Source of the DNA: Vigna angularis
Taxonomy: Eukaryota; Streptophyta; Magnoliopsida; Fabales; Fabaceae
DNA length: 64,000 nucleotides
Assembly (NCBI RefSeq): GCF_016808095.1
Contig: NC_068977.1
Coordinates: forward strand, 26,933,364-26,997,363
Direction: 5' to 3'
Under the pieces are notes generated by a model. The model saw only the letters and a list, made by a program, of their open reading frames with translations. It did no database searches and had not been told where the DNA came from. A program made the translations under genes and the position numbers. Positions 1 through 12,033 of the stretch are shown piece after piece (positions within the stretch are counted from its first letter, which is position 1; each line of letters opens with the position of its first letter).

Positions 1-85
1 AAGGAATTACATGAAATTCATAAAAATTAAGAAACTAAATACCATAAAGAAAATAACATAACAATCAAACTTAGAGGCCTAAAAC

Positions 86-1264
86 CTAGAATTCAGGACT
101 AGGAGAACGTTCAGGAGGTGGGATATTAAGATGACCCTCGATGTTAGATAGGCGAACATCAAGATCAAGAAATTGATCAACCATGTACTCATCAACAGAT
201 CGCTGCCACTCATAAATCTCCTCAAAGTGAGTCTTTTGTGCAAGACTCATATCCTCCAACTGTTTAGATAACCTTGCAAAATGTTCTTCCATAGAAGTTG
301 AGGAAGAGGAGGGTATGTTGGATGGTCCAGCATCAGACGGAGCAGCAGCACTTAGTGGGTCAGCCATATAAGTGTCCATGTCATCATCTTCATCTACCTC
401 AGGATGGTCATCATCTTTGTGAATAAGGACTCTGCCTCTAGTAATGAATCCCATTTGACGAAAGGTAGTATCTCCAATTTCTGATCCCACAGCTTCAATA
501 GTTTGAACGAGTTCTCCTTCAACAGTTACACCTTTGAAATCTAAAATCCTAGAAATAAGAAGAGCATAGGGAAATTGATATGAATGGGATTTCTTGGCTT
601 TTACCATTGTGTCAGCAATGAGAGCAGGCCAGTCGATGTGTATGTGATTTAGAATCCCATACAACAGAAGTAAATCCTGCTCAGAGCATTGAGCATGGTT
701 GGTTGCTCTAGGACATAAAATCCAGACAATCAAGTAGTGGATCATCCTTTCTTCAACTTTAAAACCTCCAACCAGTAATTGCCTTCTATTGGTTTGTCAT
801 TCAGGATGATGCAGGAGGGATTGAAAAGTCATCATCCTGTTGAAATCTTCAAGTCCTAAATGGACTTTGACAGCATCATCCTAGATGGGAAGTTGAGCAA
901 CATTGGTCCATACGTCATCATCTAAAATGATGCGTACTCCCTTGACCTTAGTAGATATTATCCCATCTCGATAGTGCAAGTTGAAGTAGAAGACTCTTAT
1001 AAGATCAGGATAAATGCATCCTTTTTGTTCTAACAGATGCGTTAACCCCTGCTCAGCAAAAGTGTTTGGAAATTGAAAGCCATAGAAGCAGAAAAAGTCA
1101 AGACGAATAAACTTTACCGCCATGATCTTCCTTTCTTGCCAAGAATTAACAAAGTCTGCATGTTTCCCTTGATCTGAAATCCATCCATCTATGTTTGCAA
1201 GACGTGGTTGAGAAGAAGAGGAGGCTCCAGCTGTTCTGCGACGGTGCCTTCTTGAGTCAGCCAT
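86..1264 (-). pseudogene. Downstream ORF of the Sirevirus-like element, two in-frame stops
   Basis: One reading frame runs from a methionine at 1264 to a stop at 86, about 392 codons, and is broken by an in-frame TAG near 879-881 and a TGA at 797-799. The protein starts with a basic stretch (RRHRRR), then a globular part with FVNSWQERKI-like text that resembles the 'putative plant transposon protein' domain found in legume retroelement ORFs. It then has an acidic run (EVDEDDDMD), a Ser/Pro-rich linker and a C-terminal helical part. It lies after pol on the same strand, where some Sireviruses carry an envelope-like ORF. I see no convincing signal peptide or membrane anchor, so an envelope role is not supported. 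Function unknown. A longer start at 1357 is possible, but the basic start at 1264 looks more natural. Confidence 0.6.
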
Positions 1265-1368
1265 GGAGGAAGAATGAGAAAATGAGATTTTGAGAAGGTG
1301 AAGAGAAATGAAGAAGATTTGAGCTCTAGATTTGATTTCAGCAGTATTTGGGTGCAAAGGAGTGTCTA

Positions 1369-1647
1369 ATAATCGATTATGGGGGGGCTATTTATAAGAA
1401 AAATGGAAAAACTAGCCGTTTATGGCCGTTTATAGCCGTTATGGGATGCTCCAACGGCTCTATTTTTGAAACTGTCAGCGCGATAATCGATTATAGCTCG
1501 TGATAATCGATTATCAGTTCAATAATTACTGCCCAAAATTGCATGATAATCGATTATGCATAATGATAATCGATTATCTGCTCAAGATTTTCCAGAATTG
1601 AATTTTATGCATGAATAATCGATTATAACTTAGTGATAATCGACTAT
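1369..1647. repeat. Array of the 12-bp palindrome ATAATCGATTAT (copy 1)
   Basis: Six exact copies lie at 1369, 1483, 1503, 1546, 1566 and 1615, with a one-base variant at 1636. They fill the non-coding gap between the end of pol (1696) and the start of the downstream ORF (1264) on the minus strand. Some are paired about 20 bp apart. The same perfect palindrome forms a six-copy array inside the LTR at 7160-7303. Shared use in the LTR and before an internal ORF fits a cis-regulatory module, but no binding factor can be named from sequence. Confidence 0.8.
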
Positions 1648-1695
1648 GAAGCGTTAAGTTTACGAAAAATGCAAAAATTTGCATAGATTTTGATT

Positions 1696-3314
1696 CTAAG
1701 ATATGTCTAACACTCCTAACTCTCTTCTAAGCTCAAAAAATCTATCTTTAGGTAGAGCCTTGGTAAAGATATCAGCTAATTGATGTAAGGTATCAACATA
1801 TTCAATTTGACAATCCCCTTTTGAATATGATCTCTTAAGAAATGGTGCCTAATTTCTATATGCTTAGTTCTTGAATGCATTATGGGGTTCTTGGTCAAAT
1901 TTATCGCACTAGTATTGTCACATTTTAGAGGAATTTTGTCAAGGAAGATATCAAAGTCTACCAATTGTTGTTTCATCCACAAAATTTGGGCACAACAGTT
2001 TCCAGCTGCAATATATTCAGCTTCGGTGGTAGACAAAGCTACACATGCTTGTTTCTTTGAGTGCCATGACACTAAAGAACATCCCAAGAAATGACAGGTT
2101 CCACTAGTACTTTTTCTATCAATTTTACAGCCACCATAATCTGCATCAGAGTATCCTATTAAACTAGGTGAGGCATCAAAGGGATACCAAAGTCCAAATG
2201 AAGTAGTTCCCTTAAGATATTTTAGAATTCTCTTAACTGCAGTCAAATGAGATTCTTTAGGATTGGCTTGGTATCTAGCACATACACAAACACTCTGCAT
2301 AATATCTGGTCTACTAGCAGTTAAGTATTGCAAGGATCCTATCATGCCTCTAAACATGGTTTCATTCACTCCTTTTCCAATTTCATCCTTATCTAAATAA
2401 CATGAAGTACCCATGGGTGTACTAGCTTCCTTGCAGCTATCCATACCAAATTTCCTAAGAATTTCTCTACAGTATTTAGTTTGGGAGATGAATGTTCCAC
2501 CATTCATTTGTTTTATCTGTAGTCCTAAGAAAAAGTTTAACTCACCCATCATAGACATCTCAAATTCACCTTGCATTGTTTTTGCAAACTCTTCACACAA
2601 AGAATCATCAGTTGACCCAAAAATGATATCATCTACATAAACTTGCACGATTAAAATGTGTTTCCCTACTTTCTTAATGAATAAGGTTGAATCAACCTTT
2701 CCTCTAGAAAATTCATTTTCAATTAAAAAGGTACTAAGTCTTTCATACCAAGACCTAGGTGCTTGTTTAAGACCATAAAGGGCCTTTTTCAACTTGTAAA
2801 CATGATCAGGAAATTTAAAATCTTCAAAGCCAGGAGGTTGACTAACATACACTTCTTCTTTTATAAAACCATTTAAGAAAGCACTTTTTACATCCATTTG
2901 ATATAGTTTAAATTTCATCAAAGATGCATATGCAAGTAATAATCTAATTGCTTCTAACCTGGCTACCGGTGCATACGTTTCATCATAATCTATACCTTCC
3001 TCTTGACAGTATCCCTTAGCAACTAGCCTTGCTTTATTCTTTGTGATGTTTCCATCCTCATCAAGCTTGTTCCTGAATACCCATTTTGTTCCTATGACTT
3101 GGAATTCTTCTTGTTTTGGAATAAGTTCCCAAACTTCATTCCTTTCAAATTGATTTAGCTCTTCTTGCATAGCAATGCACCACTTGTCATCTTGAAGAGC
3201 TTCCTTTATATTTTTAGGTTCTACCTGAGACACAAAAGCAACAGTTAGACAAAAATTATTTAAATTATGTCTAGTAGTTACCCCTTTTGATATATCTCCT
3301 ATGATGTTGTCCAA
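1696..3314 (-). pseudogene. Copia reverse transcriptase and RNase H (Sirevirus-like)
   Basis: The frame from 3314 holds the copia reverse transcriptase: the opening KW..A...E motif, KARLVAKGY, the DVKSAFLNG block, [16 protein letters not shown], and the catalytic YVDDIIFGS. RNase H follows, with YSDADYGGC, the DRKSTSG block, [11 protein letters not shown] and a CDNTSAINL block. The open frame closes at 1776 after a frameshift near 1815. The sequence beyond it still reads the usual copia tail ([11 protein letters not shown]) to a stop at 1696-1698. It is separated from the integrase part by an in-frame stop at 3330-3332. It would copy element RNA into DNA in virus-like particles, but this copy is inactivated. 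Confidence 0.88.
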
Positions 3315-3329
3315 AGATAGTCCTCTTGG

Positions 3330-3960
3330 TTATTGATAGCTTTTGGAATCAACGACTTGGGGTTTTTCTTGAAGCTCCGGAGGATAATTTTCATTTAGAT
3401 ACATCTCCTCAAGGGCTTCTCTTAAGTAATCCTCATCACCTGCAATGGGTCTATTTGACTCAAGAGGATTTACCTCAAGGTCTACAATCTCATCAAAGAC
3501 AACATGCATTGATTCTTCAATTATCAGTGTTCTTCTATTGAATACTCTATAAGCTTTGCTAGTCAAAGAATATCCTAGAAAAATTGCTTCATCAGATTTT
3601 GCATCAAATTTTCCAAGATTATCTTTTCCATTATTTAAGACAAAGCATTTGCATCCAAAAATTTTCAAATGAGATATATTTGGTTTTCTACCATTCAACA
3701 GTTCATATGGAGTTAATTTTAGAATTGGCCTAATAAGCATCCTATTTAACACATAACAAGCAGTACTTACTGCATCAGCCCAAAAGTATTTTGGCACATT
3801 AGATTCATTCATAAGCGTTCTAGCTAATTCTTCTAATGATCTATTTTTCCTTTCAACAACACCATTCTGTTGGGGAGTTCTAGGTGCAGAAAAATTATGT
3901 GCAATGCCAAATTCTTCACAAAATTTTCCAAACGATTCATTTTCAAATTCACCACCATGA
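3330..3960 (-). pseudogene. Copia integrase, C-terminal half
   Basis: The minus-strand frame carries PQQNGVVERKN-type text just before 3812, then WADAVSTACYVLNR, NGRKPNISHLKIFGC and FLGYS. These are the end of the integrase core and the C-terminal region of copia integrases. It is out of frame with the N-terminal half because of a frameshift near 3961-3975, and it ends at an in-frame stop (3330-3332) before the reverse transcriptase. In an intact element it would join element DNA to the host chromosome. Confidence 0.85.
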
Positions 3961-4765
3961 TCACTTCTCAGTTTTGATTTTCAAATCTTTTTCATTTTGA
4001 ATACGTTTAGCAAAAGTTTTAAATGCTTTGAAAGCTTCACTTTTCAGAGTTAAAGAGAAAGTCCAAGTAAATCTAGAGTAATCATCAACAATTACAAGAG
4101 CATAGTAGTTTCCACCAAAACTTTTAATTCTAGATGGACCAAACAAGTCCATATGCAAAAGTTCTAAAGGTTTTGATGTTGAAATCATGCTTTTAGATGA
4201 AAATGAAGATTTGGTTAGTTTACCCTTTTGACATGCAGAACAAAGTTTATCTTTCTCAAATTTTAGTTTAGGCAAACCAATCACAAGATCCTTAGAGATT
4301 AATTTATTTAAGTGTTGCATGTGAATATGTGCAGCTCTTTTGTGCCATAGCCATGGATTTTCTTCTTTAGCAACTAAGCATGTTATACTATGACTAGATG
4401 CACTCTCAATATCAATCAAGTATATGTTAGTATGCCTAACACCTTGCAAAGCAATTTCAATAGAATTTTTAAAATAAACAGTACATTTGTCACTCTCAAA
4501 AGTTACCTTGAAACCTTTGTCGCATAGTTGGCTTATGCTTAGAAGATTATGTTTGAGGCCTTCAACGTATAAGACGTCTTTTATTGTCAAAGTGTTTCCT
4601 CCTCCAATGTTTCCAGTACCCATTATTCTGCCTTTGTTGTTATCCCCATACGTTACAAATCCTTGCTTCTTCTTCTCAAAAGAGATGAATCTTTTCTTGT
4701 CACCAGTCATGTGTCTTGAGCAACCACTGTCAAGATACCACAGTGACTTCTTGGACTTAGATTGA
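3961..4765 (-). pseudogene. Copia protease, GAG-pre-integrase and N-terminal integrase
   Basis: The minus-strand reading begins near 4765 with [13 protein letters not shown], which carries the aspartic protease DSG motif. It continues with the [10 protein letters not shown] block, the GAG-pre-integrase zinc site (LWHKRAAHIH and CSACQKGK) and the start of the integrase core (LLHMDLFGP, VDDYSRFTW). The frame breaks at about 3961. Roles are processing of the polyprotein (protease) and DNA integration. The start of the frame is uncertain because gag and pol are separated by damaged sequence. Confidence 0.85.
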
Positions 4766-4844
4766 TCCTACAAAACAAGTTAGCAAGAATTTTAGGTCTC
4801 CAATCTCAATATGGGTCCTTGGGGTTAGTTTTTGCAAGTTTACA

Positions 4845-5414
4845 TCATCTCACAGCTTTAACCCAAGCATATTTGCCACTTGGAACACCAACATGTTTGA
4901 TATTGCATTTGTTTGATGTGTGACCATGCTTCATACAGTAAAAGCAACATACATCACTAATTTTATTTTTAATAAAAGTTCCTTTAACAACCCAAATTTT
5001 TCGAGTTCTTCTTACCTTGGATTTAAAATTTTTATGCATGTTTCCATTGCTCTTATTAAGGTTTGTTTTAGCATGTGAATTAGCTTTAGTTGCCTTAGCA
5101 AGTAAGTTTTCAAGTATATCAATATCAAACATATAACTTTTGCATGACAAGCATTCAACAGGTTCAACAGTAGCATTTGCATCTGATAATTTAATTTCTA
5201 AGGTATTAACTCTATTTCTTAGAACAACTTCATTATCAAGCAGTTTATCATATTTTAACTTCAATTCATTATGTTCCTTTTTTAAATTTTTATGAGCAGC
5301 ATTAAGTTTCTCAGATTCATTCATCAATTCAAAGAAAGCTTTTTGTAAATCCAATTCACTAGATTCAAAGCTGGAATCGCTTACTTGACTTCTAGTTTCT
5401 TCAGAATCTGCCAT
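4845..5414 (-). pseudogene. Second gag segment with zinc knuckle (Sirevirus-like)
   Basis: This 189-codon frame has an acidic Ser-rich start, a coiled-coil-like middle rich in Lys, Glu and Leu, and a C-terminal CX2CX4HX4C zinc knuckle (CCFYCMKHGHTSNKC). It is in the same frame as the first gag segment, separated only by a TGA at 5478-5480 where a tryptophan codon is usual. The two parts were therefore probably one long gag. A gag with two zinc knuckles is typical of Sireviruses. The role would be nucleocapsid protein binding element RNA. Confidence 0.75.
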
Positions 5415-5477
5415 AAGGCATAGATTGGCTTCTTCTTCTGTGTCACTTGAACTCGTTGAGCTAGAGGCATTATCCTC

Positions 5478-6470
5478 TCAAGCTATGTATGCTTTCTTTT
5501 TCCTTTGAAATTTTCTTTCCTTCTTGTCTTCACTTTTCTTGCTTTTTGGACACTCAAATTTTACGTGCCCTCTTTCTCCACAACCGAAGCACTTTACGTT
5601 TGATGGAGATTCTTGACTTTCTTTCCTATCTTTGTGAAACTTGTCCTTTCCCTTTGCTTTCATGAACTTTGCAAATTTCTTTATCATCAAGCTCATGTTT
5701 TCTTCATCATCAGAATCATCTTCTTCGATCCTCTTAGAGCTTTTTCCTTTAGATATTTCAGACTTGAAAGCTAGAGTTTTCCTTTTGCCTTGATCCACTT
5801 CAGCAGTCAATCTTCTCAGCTCAAGTTCATGCTCATGCAGCTTTCCAAACAAGATTGGCATTGACATCTGAGTAAGATTTTGAGACTCTGAGATGGCAGT
5901 CACCTTTGGTTGCCAAGACCTGTCCAGAGATTTCAGAATTTTCACATTAAGTTCATCAGTATCAAATGTCTTACCCAACCTTGTTAAATGATTCACAATA
6001 TGAGTGAATCGTTTTTGAACGTCAGAGATCGTTTCTCCAGGTTGCATTCTGAACATCTCATATTCCTGAATGAGAGTGTTCTTCCTAGCGCGCTTCACGT
6101 CCTCTGTTCCTTCATGAGTGACTCTGAGGACTTCCCACATTTCCTGTGCTGTCTTACACACTGAAATTCTATAAAATTCATCAAGTACAACAGTAGATGA
6201 AATTATATTGCGAGCTTTAATATCAAACTGAGCTCGTCTATTTTCTTCAGCAGTCCAATTAAAATAAGGTTTTTTAGTCTCTACACCATCAACAATATTC
6301 ATAGGAATATAAGGGCCATTTTGTACAGCTTCCCAGATACCTCTATCAACAGACCCCATAAAAATCTCCATTCTCACTTTCCAAAAAGCATAGCTATCAC
6401 CAGTAAACAATGGAGGTCTGTTAATGGAAGCACCCTCAGCATATACATGGTTTTTATTCTGACCGGCCAT
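5478..6470 (-). pseudogene. gag, N-terminal part (copia UBN2-type)
   Basis: The start is taken as the methionine at 6470 (MAGQNKN), about 40 nt inside the primer binding site, rather than the upstream in-frame methionine at 6521 that would overlap that site. The protein shows a copia gag core (PPLFTGDSYAFWKVRMEIF, AQEMWEVL, YEMFRMQPGETI) and a CX2CX4HX4C zinc knuckle (CFGCGERGHVKFEC) in a Lys-rich tail. The frame stops at a TGA (5478) that interrupts what should be one continuous gag. It would form the virus-like particle. Confidence 0.85.
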
Positions 6471-6508
6471 TTTCGCAAATATTTTTTTTTGAAAAACTAT
6501 CAAAGCAA

Positions 6509-6520
6509 GCTCTGATACCA
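6509..6520 (-). other. Primer binding site for initiator tRNA-Met
   Basis: The minus strand reads TGGTATCAGAGC, two bases inside the LTR end. This is the usual copia primer site complementary to the 3' end of initiator tRNA-Met. Confidence 0.9.
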
Positions 6521-6522
6521 AT

Positions 6523-7457
6523 TGTTGGTATCGGAGGGGGTATTTTTCGAAGAGTATAGCGCAGCGGAATTAAAACTCAGAGAGCGGAAAGCGTGTTCGA
6601 TCACAATTAAAAATAATTTGGTCCTTTTAGTAAAAATAATTTTCTTTCAGAAAATTAATCAAACAGTTGATATACGTAAAATAATATGAGTGTAGGGAAT
6701 AGAAAAATCACACAGATATTTTTATACTGGTTCGATTCAACAGAATCTATGTCCAGTCGTTAATCACTATAAATAGTGATTAACAGTTCCACTAAAAATG
6801 GTTTAACAGATTACAATCAAATGAACAGGAATAAAACGAAAAGAACCACTCTACCAACTTGAAGAGAACCGCTCCGGCAATCGACCAACGATTCGCAAGC
6901 TTCTCCTTTCACAAGACCAGGCAGAGTACCTTGCTAACTTGAAGAGAGTCTGCTCCGACTATCGATACACGATACGCGAGCCTCTCCTTTCACAAGACCA
7001 AGCAAGGGAACAATGAACAAAAAGCTCTCTAAGAACGTTCCTCTGACACACAATGTTCTAAGCTTTCTCAGTTCAAAAAACGTTACCTTCTGATTTCTCC
7101 AAATCAAATTATATAGCCAAGTACACTGAATGCCAAAGGTCAGCTCCCAACTGCCATGAATAATCGATTATTGTAAGTGATAATCGATTATTCAAGTCCA
7201 TTACAGAGTTTTCAAAAAAGTGATAATCGATTATATGAAGTGATAATCGATTATTCAAGTATGACTTGTGATAATCGATTATTGCTTAACCATAATCGAT
7301 TATACTAGTAAAAATTACAATGTTTAACATTTTCCTACTACATTCAAAATCTACAAGTTTCTTTTTTTAAATATTTTCCTACTACATCCAAAATCTATAA
7401 GTTGCAGCATCATCAAAACACATCTTCAGGTTTTACCAATACTCCTTATTGGTAACA
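6523..7457 (-). repeat. 5' LTR of the Sirevirus-like element
   Basis: On the plus strand it runs from TGTTGGTATC to ATTGGTAACA, so its ends are the expected TG...CA. It is 935 bp and directly abuts the primer site. The part that would be U3 holds six exact copies of the palindrome ATAATCGATTAT at 7160, 7180, 7223, 7243, 7271 and 7292. The partner LTR is outside the window. Beyond 7457 the sequence changes at once to Mutator transposase sequence. Confidence 0.8.
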
Positions 7458-10400
7458 GAAGGTGAGGTAGAAATTGAGGCAGAGGCAACGACTGATGTAG
7501 AGCCTTAGGTACAAGTTCAGGTAGAGGGAGTGACTAAGGTAGAGGGTGAGGTAGAGGGTAATGGTACGGAGGGACAGGGTCAGGCTAATGAACAAGTTGA
7601 TGAGTATGATGTTAGAAGTTAGGATGGGTCTGAAAAGGGTGTCTTCACTGACCATGGAGATGAAGTGGAATGTGATATATTTGAAGCTACTAACCAAGTA
7701 GAAATTGGTGGACCTAGGGATTTATCAGAAAGTGATTGGGAATCTGAGAGTTTGAACAATGTTGTTGAAAGTGACAACACAGATGATGATAGAGATGGGT
7801 ATGGGGATTTTGGGATTTTTTCAATGCCCAAAAGTATGGAACAATATAAATGGGAAGTGGGCACGTATTTCCTTTGTTCTGGGGCAAAAGGAAAATGTCC
7901 ATGGTATTCATATTGTGCAAATAAGTCAGCTGAAGATACATGACAACTAAGGAAGATTATAGACAAGCACACATGCAGTAGGGAATTTAACATCCGTTGA
8001 GTGTGAGGTTAGAGAATACCATAAAAGAGAATCCCAATATTAATTTGTATAACTGTTAAGACTTTGGCAAGTGTACCAAATCGTTTCAAGTAATAAACCA
8101 GTAAGACCAGATATTGTTTCCCAAGAGACTCGTGTCACCAAACAATCATGTAATTTCCAACTAACTTAGACTAAAGAATGATTCCATAATTTGGGTTTTT
8201 TGTGCAATTAAAGTAAACATGTAGCATAAATGATAAAAGTGATCTTAGATACTCAAACACTTGGAAATGGAAAGATTAGAAATGATATGGAATGATATCG
8301 TTGGGGGTATGATTTCACCTACTTCACTCTTATGTATGGTAAATCACTTCCTCTTCATTAATATGCTAATGTCAATCTACTAATTTACTCAAACTCAATC
8401 CCTTGGTAGAGAGCCTAGACTTCCTTATCAGGCTCCAATCCCTTGGAAAACTTAACAATTATTTCCGCATTAAGAATTGAGATTTAAGACAACCAAAGGT
8501 CCTAGTTCTATCCCTAGATACTATTTCCTCTAGATGTTTAATCCATTTCCAGATTTACCCAACATTTCCCAATATCAAGCAAACTCTAAAATCATGCCAT
8601 GGGTAGCAACTTCACAACAAGCATTAAGAGAAGGTATTAAACACTAACAATCAATGAAAGAAGCATATATTCATTCAAAACATAGTAGTTTACACAAGAG
8701 TTCAGTGGCTACATCAATCCCCCAACAACAATGAAACTAGCTCTCCATGAATGGAGAGCTTGAGCTTACAAAAATGGTGGAAATGGAAGAAGGAAGAGAA
8801 CCCAAGGAAGAAGGGTTGTTCCCATAGCTCCTAGCTCGCCTCTAGATGCTCTAGCAAGAGGAATCGCGTTTGTATGCCAAAAGATGTCAAGCCCTTCACG
8901 TTTGAGATCTAAATACATCATATTTGCCACATCAGCGTCGTTACCGCTCAAGCGGTATCCCAGCGCTTGCATTACAGAGAGCAAACCGCTTAAGCGGTAG
9001 CCTAGCGGCAGATCAGCGACAACATTTCAGAATTCTCCCTTTTTTTCTATTTTTCTTGCTTTCCTTGGGTTCTAATGCCTTCATTTGATGCATAGACTTC
9101 TTCCACCTACTTTGGGCACATAAAAGCAGGAATTAATGATCAAATTATCTCATTAAAGCTTAAGATGCAACCACTTAAGAAACTACAAGAAAACTAGGAT
9201 TTACAAGGCAAAAAGCTAAGAAAGAGTTAACATTTTCTCTCAAATCAATAGTGAAATCATAATAAAATATGTCATTATCAATAACCTCCAAAACAAAGTT
9301 TCTAAGAAGTGGAACATTGGTGTTTCTTGGTCTACAACGTGTAGGCAAAAGCAATGGCTTTTAAACAAATAAAAGGTGATTTTAAAGAACAATATAAAAG
9401 ACTCTATGACTATGCAAATGAGTTACTTCGGTCTAATCTGGTTCAACTGTTAAAGTTAAGGTTGAATCTAATGAGGATAATCCAATATTCAAGAGAATGT
9501 ATGTGTGTTTCAAGGCATGTAAGGACAACTTCGTGTCTTGTAGGCCTATTATAGGTTTAGATGATTGTTTCTTAAAAGGAAAATATGGAGGTGAGTTGTT
9601 AACTACAGTTGTAAGAGATAGAATGAGCAAATGTGTCCTTTGGCATATGTTGTTGTTGAGGTGGAGAATAGGGACAATTGGCTTTGGTTTTTACAATTAC
9701 TCATTGATGATCTTGGTGGTGTGAAGCTTTCTTCAACAATCACATATATGTCAGATCAACAAAAAGTGAGTAACATATCCCATTGCTGTTTTTTATCTTT
9801 GAAACCTTCATGTCTTGTATTATAATTTGTATAGCTTCATGTTTTTACTTTGATAGGGACTTTTTCTAGCATTACAAGAACTTCTACCTGGTGTGGAGCA
9901 AAGATTTTGTGTGCGTCACATTTATGCTAATTTTAGGAAGAGATTTCCTGGCCAAATTCTAAAATGTCTATTACGGAAGACAGCATCATCAACACACCCT
10001 CTAGCATGGGAGGCAATGATGAGAGAAATTAAATATGTCAATCCAGATGCCTTCAAATACTTGCTAGCAATTCCACCTAGGTATGTCATATTTAAATCCA
10101 TTCTTCATATTTACTTTTGTTTGTTTTCCTACCTGATATATTTCACTTGTTTTTGTTTGATTAGATTTTGGTCATGTTCAAGGTTTACAGGTAAAGTTGT
10201 TTGTGACACCTTAGTCAATAATATGTCTAAAGCTTTCAAGAGTGTCATATTACATGCAAGAGGTAAGCCTATCATCACAATGATGGAAGACATTCGTATG
10301 TACCTCATGAAGAGATGGACAACAAATAGACAGAAAATAACTACATTTGAAGGTTGTATTTGCCCAAAGATTAAAAGAAGATTTGAAAAGGAATTACACA

Positions 10401-11147
10401 TGACTAAATTTTGGATACCTAGGTATGTGCACATCACTACATCAGAATCTGGACTTCATTATGATGTTTTAAATTTTTTTACTTTAAATATTGATTTTAA
10501 TTGCTTATCATTGCAGTTGGTCAGGACAGAAAATTTTTGAGGTGAGACACACTTCAATGATTGGTGAGAAGTATGTTGTTGACATAGATAAAGTCGAATG
10601 CAGTTGCAAAAAGTGGACTTTAATAGGAATCCCATGCTGTCATGCACTAGCTGCCATGAATTTTTTGAACATCAATGGAGAAGACTACTTCCCAAATTGG
10701 TTTAGAAGGTCAACATACCAAGAAACATATATTCCAATGATATACCCTGTCAATGGTCATCACCTATGGGAAATGACTTCTCAGCCTGATGTCTTGCCTC
10801 CACCTAAAAGGATGTTACCTGGTAAACCAAAAAAGAAGAGAAGGCTAGAGGCTTGGGAGCTAAAGAAGGATGACACACAGCTAAAGAAAAATGGAATTCG
10901 TAAGAGATGTTCCATATGTAGACAACTTGGTCATAAAAGAAATACTTACCCACAATGTCCTCCAACAAACCAATCTCAATCAAGTCAGCAATCTGAAATC
11001 GAGCCAACTACAGGACCAAGTCAACAACCTGAAACCCAGCCAACTATAGGACCAACTCAGCAACCTGAAACTCAGCCAACTACAGGACCAAGCCAACTTA
11101 CTCAATGCGGATTTGAACCAACACAACCATCTACAACAGGACTTTAG
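7458..11147 (+). pseudogene. MuDR-type (MULE) transposase, interrupted and frameshifted
   Basis: Exon-like blocks lie at 7458-8053, 9281-9765, 9857-10080, 10165-10422 and 10517-11147, with GT-AG introns between them. The first block is acidic and leads to the MULE N-terminal region (KWEVGTYF). The next blocks carry KWNIGVSW, the transposase core (IIGLDDCFLKGKYGG, PLAYVVVEVENRDNWLWFL), HIYANF and the W.R..F block. The last has a SWIM zinc finger (CSCKKW...GIPCCHA) and a C-terminal CX2CX4HX4C-like knuckle with Pro/Gln repeats. It is broken by a solo LTR at 8054-9280, by single-base losses near 9440 and 9625, and by the copia insertion that removed its 5' part at 7457. The role was cut-and-paste of Mutator elements; it is dead here. 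Confidence 0.88.
8054..9280. mobile_element. Solo LTR in the MULE transposase, with target duplication
   Basis: The 1,227-bp insert starts TGTTAAGACTTTGG and ends GTCATTATCA. It is flanked by the exact 5-bp duplication ATAAC at 8049-8053 and 9281-9285. On both sides the reading frame is MULE transposase, and frame is maintained across the duplication. The opening text (ACTTTGGCAAGTGTACC) resembles LTRs of plant gypsy elements. No internal region remains, so this is a recombination product of a full element. Confidence 0.9.
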
Positions 11148-11159
11148 AAGTTATTTAGA

Positions 11160-12030
11160 ACATTCACATGTATTTTGAACATTGACATCACAATATTGAC
11201 AAGTTTAGATTAAGTATGTTACAACCCATTATTGGCTTCTTTGTAAACATAGTCATGTAGTTTGAACTTCATTTTTAATTGGGTATTTTGTAAGCTGTGA
11301 TATGTATTTGGATAATTATACTGTGATTATAATTCAACGACAGTTTGTGTTTTGGATGTGCATTTGATTTTCCATTTTTTGATTATAGTGTCATTATCAT
11401 TGATGCACATTCCATGTGCATGTCCAGTATAAATTAGTTGTAATGTATATTGTGATGACATGAATATGCTTCTTTGTTATATACTCATGTTACAGGTACT
11501 CATCTTTGACAGTCCAGGGGACACTTACATCATGTGACTACAATAATCTTATGTGGTCAAAATGTATAAATGCAATTCTTACAAATTTATTGCACATAAT
11601 TTACCTCTCTGCTTTTCAAATCTCATTTCAGTTACAATAATTGTGCTTAAACCACTTGCTCAATTTTTTTTTTGTCAATTACAATGAGAATGACACACCA
11701 CTTTCTCATTTTATTATCATTTCAATCCAAAGTTCAATTAGCTTATGTTGTATAGATCAGACAAAATGTATATTTAAACAACAATACCAGATGCACAAAT
11801 TCACATTTCTCATTGATTTCAAAACACCATATTACAATAAGGCCAAAGTGCTCTTCACAACAACTAACTACTAGAACACATCATGGACTTTTAAACAAAA
11901 TACAAAGAAGGATGATGTTAATCAACCCCATAAAAGATAGCGTCCAAATGGACATTTTCTCCCTTTTCTGAAAATCCATAACAGATTTCTCCAAGCTATT
12001 AATCTTTCTCCTTTTCCTAGCAATAGTACT
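11160..12030. other. AT-rich 3' flank of the MULE
   Basis: About 870 bp after the transposase stop with no credible coding sequence. It presumably contains the 3' UTR and the right end of the Mutator element, but I could not identify a terminal inverted repeat because its partner would lie left of the window. Confidence 0.4.
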
Positions 12031-12033
12031 ACC

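Larger units (their letters stand above)
1..7457 (-). mobile_element. Sirevirus-like Ty1/copia retrotransposon, decayed, left end outside window
   Basis: Read on the minus strand the order is LTR, tRNA-Met primer site, gag with two zinc knuckles, protease, integrase, reverse transcriptase, RNase H, then a further downstream ORF. Two gag zinc knuckles and an extra ORF after pol are features of the Sirevirus (Maximus/SIRE) branch of copia. Protease before integrase before reverse transcriptase is the copia order. The coding part has several in-frame stops and at least two frameshifts, so this copy is not autonomous. The second LTR would lie below position 1, so its target duplication cannot be checked. 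On the right side the element ends at 7457 directly against Mutator transposase coding sequence, so it inserted into that gene. Confidence 0.85.

Noticed and set aside
86..1264. Envelope protein for the Sirevirus-like downstream ORF
   Set aside because: No signal peptide, fusion-like segment or membrane anchor could be seen; only its position suggests this.
1369..1647. CRISPR-like or satellite reading of the palindrome array
   Set aside because: Units are only 12 bp, spacers vary from about 8 to over 100 bp, and the genome is eukaryotic.
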